Notes under the pieces: generated by a model
Databases searched by the model: none
Told to the model about the DNA's origin: nothing
The model's input: only the letters and a program-made list of their open reading frames with translations
Shown here: piece after piece, positions 16,184 through 21,259 of the stretch
Position numbering within the stretch: the first letter of the stretch is position 1
How the letters are laid out: the number at the start of each line of letters is the position of its first letter
NCBI GenBank assembly: GCA_023436145.1
Contig: JAEZKP010000070.1
Coordinates: forward strand, 1-21,259
DNA from: Fibrobacterota bacterium
Lineage (GTDB): Bacteria; Fibrobacterota; Chitinivibrionia; Chitinivibrionales; Chitinispirillaceae
Length of the DNA stretch: 21,259 nt
Direction: 5' to 3'
Position numbers and translations under genes: made by a program

Positions 16184-18250
16184 TTATATCCTCTCTCTTG
16201 TCACTACCAGGTTCCTGTAACTCTCCTCCAGACATTTCACGAATCCCTTACAATCGCACAGCTGAGAGTCCAACATCTGTTTCCTCAGAGTCATGCGGTA
16301 CTCTGAAAGTCTTTTCAAAGAACCAGCCAGTTTATTGGCGATATTTACATAACCGCCTTCTGTTTCAGCAATCAATTCCGGTAATCCGACTCTGGAAAGG
16401 ATGCTGCTGACCATACGGCCTGCGAACCGATTCCCTTTCAAAGAAATAACCGGAACACCCATCATAAGTGATTCACAGGCTGTTACATGACCACTCCAGG
16501 GAAAAGTATCAAGAGTAATATCTATTTCCGTATAAATTGATAGATGGCCATCAGCCGGAACCCTGTTCTGGAAAATGATTCTATTAGCATCAACTCCGAA
16601 TCCGACAAACCAGTTCTGTATCCGTTTAACAGCACTCTGGCATAATGTATTTCTGAAGATAAGAAGTCTGGAATGTGGCACCGCATGCAACACATCTGAC
16701 CACAACCTGACCACCTGCTGGTTCAAACGTGCCAGTGTATGAGTTGAGCCGAAAGTGATAACTCCTGATTCTTTACTTGGTAATGGGGTAACCTGCGGAA
16801 ATTCCGATAATGGCTGATAGCAGCAAAACCCGCTTGGAAGTCGAAGCAACTCCTCAGTAAAAAAAGATTTTTCCCCCGGAGGATCTGCGATATCATCTGA
16901 TATACGATAATCCATCGATTGAAGGCCGGTAGTATTGGGATAACCTATCGCACTTATCTGAATCGGAGCCGCCCTGAGAGCAAAAACCCCAAGGCGATTG
17001 CCGGACATGTGTCCAGTACAATCGACAAGTATATCGATTCTGTCATTTTTCACCAGTTCACAGACATTTCGGTCATCCAGAGTTTCAATGTTTCGCCACC
17101 GGTATGCCAGTTCTTTAAACGATGCAGTTATTTCGTCATCATGTATCTTGTGAGAGTAAGCATACACCTGAAAATGTTCTTTGTTATAATTTCTGAATAC
17201 CGGTAGAAGAACCGTTGCAGAAGGATGTTTACAGAAATCGGAAGATAAATATCCAACACGTAAAGACGCTTCTGAACTTCTCTTGACAGAAACTTTTGTA
17301 CTATTATCTTCTGAGAATACACACCTTCGGGTTAAGTCCCTGTGCATGGAAAAAATCTGCTCATTGCTGCAGGAAGGATCATAATTCAAACAAAGTAGCA
17401 GGTTGTCTGCAGCTGCAACATCAGATGGATTACCTTTCAGTATTTCCTGAAAAGCCTGCTCGGCAGCTTCGAACTCTCCCTTGGCAAGGCAGCACTCACC
17501 GTAATCAGTGAGAATCGATGAATCCCCTGGATTAAACCTCAATGCGTTTTTAAAGCATATAGCTGCTTCGTCAAGCATACACCACTTTCGCATGATAATT
17601 CCCAGGTGATAATGGGCATCAGCCAGATCCGGTTTTATCCTCAGTGCACTGCAATAATAATCTTTAGCAGTTTTCAGATCATCTTTAAGCATGTAAAGAT
17701 TTCCCAGGGAATTAAACACCGTTGCAGAATCCGGTATTACCGAAAGAGCATTTTTAAGGGTCTTTTCAGATGATTTTAAGTCTTTTAAACCGGCGAAAGC
17801 CTGAGATAGACTAATGTAAAAATCTGCACTGCCGGGTTTTAAGCTGATTCCTTTTTCCAGAACCTTAATAGCGGCACTATAATCTCCGGTTAGGTTTAGT
17901 ATATTTCCCAAAAGAAGGTAAGTATCGGCAAAATCCGGCATCAGTGCAGCTGCTTCTTGTAAATAACAGAGAGCTTCACTGAAGCGCCCCAGAACTTTAA
18001 GAGCTGATCCCAGATTGAAGTAAGCGGCAAAAAAATCATTTTTACACTTGATTGCCTGCCCAAACGCTTCAGCTGCATTCTGAATATCGCCATAAATCCG
18101 GTAGGCATTACCCAACTCAAAATGAATCTGGGCTGAATCGGGGTTACTTTTAGCAGCATTCTTCAAGGCATTAAACCCTTTGAGTACATCGCCTTTCTTT
18201 ATCGCCTCTCTTGCCTGGTCACAGATGGCTTGTAATGAAACCGGTTCCAT
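16184..18250 (-). CDS. TPR protein with O-GlcNAc transferase-like (GT41) domain
   Basis: About 688 residues from the ATG at 18250 (a TTG five codons upstream is an alternative). Counted from that TTG, residues 13-284 are eight TPRs of exactly 34 residues. From 335 comes a GT41 domain: RVGYLSSDFCKHP (His347, matching the active-site His of human OGT), GHMSGNRLGVFALRAAPIQISAIGYPNTTG, FGSTHTLARLN (506-515), LDTFPWSGHVTACESLMMGVPVISL (585-609) and RMVSSILSRVGLPELIA. GT41 enzymes transfer GlcNAc or another UDP-sugar to Ser/Thr of proteins. The Lys that contacts the UDP phosphate in human OGT (Lys842) aligns with Arg513 here. No signal peptide, so cytoplasmic. Protein targets are unknown; surface or secreted proteins are plausible. 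Confidence 0.92.
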   Translation of the reverse strand: MEPVSLQAICDQAREAIKKGDVLKGFNALKNAAKSNPDSAQIHFELGNAYRIYGDIQNAAEAFGQAIKCKNDFFAAYFNLGSALKVLGRFSEALCYLQEAAALMPDFADTYLLLGNILNLTGDYSAAIKVLEKGISLKPGSADFYISLSQAFAGLKDLKSSEKTLKNALSVIPDSATVFNSLGNLYMLKDDLKTAKDYYCSALRIKPDLADAHYHLGIIMRKWCMLDEAAICFKNALRFNPGDSSILTDYGECCLAKGEFEAAEQAFQEILKGNPSDVAAADNLLLCLNYDPSCSNEQIFSMHRDLTRRCVFSEDNSTKVSVKRSSEASLRVGYLSSDFCKHPSATVLLPVFRNYNKEHFQVYAYSHKIHDDEITASFKELAYRWRNIETLDDRNVCELVKNDRIDILVDCTGHMSGNRLGVFALRAAPIQISAIGYPNTTGLQSMDYRISDDIADPPGEKSFFTEELLRLPSGFCCYQPLSEFPQVTPLPSKESGVITFGSTHTLARLNQQVVRLWSDVLHAVPHSRLLIFRNTLCQSAVKRIQNWFVGFGVDANRIIFQNRVPADGHLSIYTEIDITLDTFPWSGHVTACESLMMGVPVISLKGNRFAGRMVSSILSRVGLPELIAETEGGYVNIANKLAGSLKRLSEYRMTLRKQMLDSQLCDCKGFVKCLEESYRNLVVTRERI

Positions 18251-18265
18251 TAAGACCACTTTCAA

Positions 18266-18561
18266 TAGCTGATTTGTTCGGATCTGTTACTCGTTATGTA
18301 TCAACTCTAACCGAAAAGCTAGCCAGAAAATCCTGATCATCAGATCTTTTTATAGCTTCCATTCACTGAAGTTCTGAAAAACCAGGACGGATCTGGGAAG
18401 AAGGAGGAGTTTTAGCAATGTGCAAAAGATTTCTCCACCCCTTTTCTCATCTTCTATTATGTATGGTATTTTATCAGAAGAACGAAGTTGGGTCAAGTGT
18501 GACAGTCGCTGTTGGCCTGGGAAAAAACCTCATCAGCAGATAGAAAACTACGAAGTTCTAT
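18266..18561. other. Gap between the TPR-OGT gene and the small minus-strand module
   Basis: I see no credible gene on either strand. A 22-codon minus frame (MEAIKRSDDQDF..., about 18296-18364) has no ribosome-binding site. The OGT promoter should lie at its left part, but no clear -35/-10 pair is visible. No terminator is evident for the small minus-strand gene ending at 18562. Confidence 0.4.
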
Positions 18562-18741
18562 TCAAACATCTGGCAAGTCATTAATTTTGTCTAAAATATT
18601 CTGGTATAGCATCAAATCGTTTTTTGCTTCTACAGCATCATCCGATTCAGGATCCAAAATTTTTAACCTGCTTTGCATGTTTTCCATGGCTTTTTTTACT
18701 GAAAATCTGATCAGACGCAGCTCTATTAGGTTAAACATCAT
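18562..18741 (-). CDS. Small helical protein, putative antitoxin partner (59 aa)
   Basis: 59 residues: MMFNLIELRLIRFSVKKAME, NMQSRLKILDPESDDAVEAK, NDLMLYQNILDKINDLPDV. It is almost wholly predicted helix with alternating charged and hydrophobic residues, an acidic turn (DPESDD, 30-35) and no Cys. AAAGG lies about 6 bases before the first of two ATGs. The start overlaps the last codons of the restored toxin-like frame (stop 18733-18731), the usual arrangement for translational coupling. The place, size and helical character match antitoxins encoded downstream of small ADP-ribosyltransferase-type toxins, but I have no direct homologue and the function is inferred from context. It is intact while its partner is broken, as expected if the antitoxin outlives the toxin. 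Confidence 0.6.
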   Translation of the reverse strand: MMFNLIELRLIRFSVKKAMENMQSRLKILDPESDDAVEAKNDLMLYQNILDKINDLPDV

Positions 18742-19042
18742 TATTTACCTTTCTATATTCTTTTATATTTACCACGAATTTTTTCGCACATTCGAGCAGT
18801 TTTTGCTTCCATATCTCAACATACATATCTTCCATGGTCCAGATGATATAATGACCCTAATGTTTCCACCACTAAGATCTTTAGTTAATGTGAACCCGGT
18901 TGGGAGCATCGTGCCGGCAGGAATTACCCACCAATCATATCCAAAACTATAATTTGATGCATCAAATATAATCACACTTTTTCAAGGCGTTTTTTAAACT
19001 TAAGTTGGATTGTGAATCTGCTGGTCTGGAAATAATTGTCAT
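18731..19042 (-). pseudogene. Tse2-like ADP-ribosyltransferase toxin-like gene, two frameshifts
   Basis: ATG 19042, with AAGGTGA just before it, opens a frame (MTIISRPADSQSNLSLKNAL...KKCDYI) that stops at 18964. One base out of frame it continues as DASNYSFGYDWWVIPAGTML, then PTGFTLTKDLSGGNIR. At a GGG run (18857-18855) it shifts again to GHYIIWTMEDMYVEIW and KQKLLECAKKFVV, ending at 18731. The rebuilt protein is 103 residues. W-x-VIPAGT-x-LP-x-G, a later (T)HYxI and DM-x-(V) match the pattern I know from the small toxins annotated as Tse2-like ADP-ribosyltransferases. These would modify a cellular target with NAD; the residues were matched by eye only. Both shifts are single bases in T or G runs, so sequencing error or a programmed shift remain possible. 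Confidence 0.55.
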
Positions 19043-19249
19043 TTCACCTTCATACAGTGCTCAGCACCCAATAATAGATTATATTCAGAAGATGGAAGAT
19101 TTGTTTCCATTCATAAACGGTGTTACGCTTTAATTCGTCAAATTTCAAAAATTTGTTTTTAATAAAAATCCTGTGTGCAAAAGGCATGGAAACATAGTAC
19201 TGTATCAGAAGTAGCTAAAAAGCGATTTAACAATAAAAGGATTTTTCTC

Positions 19250-20785
19250 ATGCTTACCAACCATTGCTTACGTTGCATGCTCTACGGCCTTATTTTATTT
19301 ACTCTGTTTTCTTTTTCAGCTGCACTGGACTCATTCTCCGGTTACCGGAATGTACCTCTTAAAAGCAGTATAACATCCGTTCAACCGATGACTGGAATTG
19401 TACTGTGGACCAGCAATCCGAAAAATAAAACAGATGCGATTTCACTTGAATATTCATACATGCTCTATAACGATATAGTTAAAGAGAAAGGAATTTATAA
19501 CTGGTCATCATTAGATGCTCTGCTGGAAAAAGTTGCATCCAGAAGACATCAGGCAATTTTACGTTTCAGATTCGTTTATCCAGGCTACACGACATCGGTT
19601 CCCGATTACATAAAAAGTCTCGATGATTACAATGAAACCGAAGGTAAAAGTGAAGGTGAGAAGACCTGGTTTCCCGATTGGACACATAAGGAACTTCAAC
19701 GTTTTACACTTGAATTTTATGCTGAACTTGCTAAAAGATATGACAATGACCCCCGCATCGCTTTTATTCAGACAGGGTTTGGGCTCTGGGCTGAATACCA
19801 TATTTATGATGGCCCTTTTACACTGGGTAAAACATTTCCTTCAAAACAGTTTCAGACAGATTTTTTCAAACATCTCGATACAGTATTTATATCTACACCA
19901 TGGAGCATTTCCATTGATGCCGCTGATGAAAAGTACTCCCCTTTTAAACAACAAAGTGACCTCAAGTCGATTTCATTCGGTCTTTTTGACGATTCTTTCA
20001 TGTGTGAAGATCATGGTGAATACAACAGCAGATGCTGGAATTTTTTTGACCCGAAGCGGTATCTTCGATCTCCTGCAGGAGGAGAATTCAGTTACTACAC
20101 CGATTATGATCAGTTGCATGTGCTGGATCCCAAAGGTATTCATGGTGTCAGCTGGGAAGTTGCTTGTAAAGCATTTCATATCAGCTACATGATCGGAAAT
20201 GATCAGGTGGACTATCAAACTATGGATAGAATAAAAGAGGCAGGAATGGTTGCAGGATATAAATTCCGTATCACCCGTTTCTTACTTTCGAAGGATTCTG
20301 CACTTGTTGAAGTTCAAAATACCGGTGTTGCACCAATCTATTATGATGCCTATGTAGCTGTCGGTGGAGTCCGCGCCAGAGAATCGTTAAAATTACTCGA
20401 ACCAGATTCCACGTTAACATGCGCCATTGCAATAAGCCAAGGAGACCAGCCTCTTACCATAGAATGTGATCATTTAGTGCCAGGTCAGCAAATTGAATTT
20501 GAAGCGAATCTGGAAGAAACCAGTACTGAAAGAAAAACTATCTTTTCACAAAAATTTCAGAAATTAAATTATAAAGGACCAGGAAAAATATCCTTTTTTC
20601 TACCCGATGGTCGTATAGTGTATTCCAGAGAGATCAGATCTTATAACAAGGAGATTTCCTCAATTTTACACCAGATACGCAGGGAAACTCTGGCCGAAGG
20701 TATTATTTTCTACCGGTTCGAGAGCAGAGATCATTATCATCACGGGCAGATGCCTTTAACTGGTAACAACTTTACAAGCAGATAG
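19250..20785 (+). CDS. Secreted DUF4832-type TIM-barrel protein
   Basis: 511 residues from ATG 19250 (AAAAGGA 8 bases upstream; an open frame continues 25 codons further upstream without a ribosome-binding site). Residues 1-25 are a signal peptide (LYGLILFTLFSFSAA). The mature part begins LDSFSGYRNVPLKSS, then PMTGIVLWTSNPKN, LEYSYMLYNDIVKEKGIYNWSSLDALLEKVASRRHQAILRFRF and DPRIAFIQTGFGLWAEYHIYD, the layout of DUF4874/DUF4832 proteins: a (beta/alpha)8 barrel similar to glycoside hydrolases with a C-terminal beta-sandwich (about 350-435; KFRITRFLLSKDSALVEVQNTGVAPIYYDAYVAV). A role in polysaccharide breakdown is inferred from the fold; no catalytic pair can be assigned by eye. There is no C-terminal sorting domain, unlike the genes at 5239 and 8691. 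Confidence 0.8.
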   Translation: MLTNHCLRCMLYGLILFTLFSFSAALDSFSGYRNVPLKSSITSVQPMTGIVLWTSNPKNKTDAISLEYSYMLYNDIVKEKGIYNWSSLDALLEKVASRRHQAILRFRFVYPGYTTSVPDYIKSLDDYNETEGKSEGEKTWFPDWTHKELQRFTLEFYAELAKRYDNDPRIAFIQTGFGLWAEYHIYDGPFTLGKTFPSKQFQTDFFKHLDTVFISTPWSISIDAADEKYSPFKQQSDLKSISFGLFDDSFMCEDHGEYNSRCWNFFDPKRYLRSPAGGEFSYYTDYDQLHVLDPKGIHGVSWEVACKAFHISYMIGNDQVDYQTMDRIKEAGMVAGYKFRITRFLLSKDSALVEVQNTGVAPIYYDAYVAVGGVRARESLKLLEPDSTLTCAIAISQGDQPLTIECDHLVPGQQIEFEANLEETSTERKTIFSQKFQKLNYKGPGKISFFLPDGRIVYSREIRSYNKEISSILHQIRRETLAEGIIFYRFESRDHYHHGQMPLTGNNFTSR

Positions 20786-20803
20786 TTTTTTATTTGTTGA
20801 TAA

Positions 20804-21154
20804 CCACCAGAGAATTACTTACAGGAAATTGCTCTTTGTTTCAATAATATGAAAGCAGCTCTTCTCAATTCAAATGTTGTAGGTTTTTATTCAATTGTGT
20901 ATAACCCGAACGATCAGACTTTTGGCAACATCTTCATGAAAACTGGCTACTGGATGGATCATATTTTCATCAAGCCAGAGTATATTAAGCAAGGGATCGG
21001 TTCACAACTGATCGATCACCTTAGGACCTACTGTATGAATAATGATATAGATAACCTGACAGTGTTTGTAGATCCCAACGCAAAAGGTTTTTATGAGAAA
21101 GCAGGCGCAGATTATAAATATATGTCCGATTCCAGTAGTGTCCGGTTAATTTAA
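20804..21154 (+). pseudogene. GNAT acetyltransferase, N-terminally truncated
   Basis: From the ATG at 20849 the 101-residue frame carries the C-terminal half of a GNAT N-acetyltransferase: VVGFYSIVYNPNDQ (strand 4-like), YWMDHIFIKPEYIKQGIGSQLIDHLRTY (motif A; acetyl-CoA pyrophosphate loop QGIGS) and LTVFVDPNAKGFYEKAGADY (motif B). Related proteins have 45-60 further residues before this point. Here the frame is open back only to 20804 (PPENYLQEIALCFNN fits the family) and meets a TAA at 20801. The conserved tail (a SPSS-x-x-GR-like sequence) is also cut short. No Shine-Dalgarno precedes the Met. It is therefore a truncated remnant, probably inactive. Confidence 0.7.
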
Positions 21155-21169
21155 CAAAGGATTACTGCA

Positions 21170-21259
21170 AAAAACAGCTTGGAATTTGGATTTTCAGACC
21201 AGAAAGCACCAAATCACAAATCTTAAATTCCAAACAAAACCCAAATTACAATACCCAAA
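21170..21259. repeat. Low-complexity AAATC/AAATTCC tract at the window end
   Basis: The last 90 bases are built of degenerate short units (GGAATTTGGATTTTC, AAATCACAAATC, AAATTCCAAAC, CCCAAATTAC). They resemble, in complement, the degenerate GATTT/TTTCGAATTT repeats upstream of the encapsulin gene, suggesting a dispersed genomic repeat class. Confidence 0.55.

Noticed and set aside
18512..18952. 146-codon plus-strand frame
   Set aside because: Antisense to the small minus-strand toxin/antitoxin-like genes, which have ribosome-binding sites and family-like sequence; its own start lacks one and its composition is non-protein-like.
19050..19187. 45-codon minus-strand frame (MPFAHRIFIKNKF...) just upstream of the toxin-like gene
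   Set aside because: No Shine-Dalgarno, no recognisable motif, and an equally open frame on the other strand; chance in AT-rich DNA is likelier.
1..21259. CRISPR arrays, tRNA and rRNA genes
   Set aside because: Looked for by eye; no regularly spaced identical repeats with unique spacers and no tRNA or rRNA signatures were seen.

Overview
The window (21.3 kb, AT-rich, roughly 40% GC by eye) looks like chromosome from a Gram-negative bacterium of the Fibrobacterota/FCB type, perhaps a chitinispirillum-like polymer degrader. The basis is large secreted multidomain proteins with carbohydrate-binding-like and fibronectin III modules, C-terminal sorting domains resembling the type IX secretion type, a lipoprotein with tandem bacterial Ig domains, a TPR-OGT protein and an encapsulin nanocompartment. 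This placement is inference from gene style; no rRNA or tRNA is present to fix it.

Layout. 1-1050 is a graveyard: the right end of an IS3-group insertion sequence sits inside a short-chain dehydrogenase gene, followed by an inverted repeat that abuts a histidine phosphatase gene lacking its catalytic N-terminus. 1147-3432 (minus) is a lipoprotein with five Ig-like repeats at an exact 95-residue period and its own terminator. 3433-4485 has no convincing gene but holds a 208-bp palindromic, MITE-like element. 4486-4920 is a DUF3788-type gene. 5239-8602 is the decayed gene of a large secreted CBM/FN3/sorting-domain protein, broken by four frameshifts and one stop. 8691-10289 (minus) is an intact secreted DUF4380 protein with a related tail.

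10600-14304 is a redox/iron neighbourhood: a Tat-exported Fe/Mn superoxide dismutase, a two-CBS-domain protein, a family-1 encapsulin with its ferritin-like cargo (the cargo carries a visible loading peptide), and a DUF302 protein. 14357-18265 is mostly housekeeping: engB, which appears to be transcribed from a promoter giving almost no leader, an orphan trpD, and an eight-TPR O-GlcNAc-transferase-like protein. 18562-19042 (minus) is a cryptic two-gene module: a 59-residue protein whose start overlaps the end of a twice-frameshifted gene resembling small Tse2-like ADP-ribosyltransferase toxins. 19250-20785 is a secreted DUF4832-type TIM-barrel protein, followed by a truncated GNAT acetyltransferase and a low-complexity tail.

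The intact metabolic and stress genes are interleaved with broken accessory genes (dehydrogenase, phosphatase, CBM/FN3 protein, toxin, acetyltransferase). Either this is an accessory region in active decay or some of the indels are sequence errors; the in-frame stop and the IS insertion cannot be simple indel errors. The best candidates for a second look are the toxin/antitoxin-like pair and the encapsulin operon with the palindrome upstream of it.
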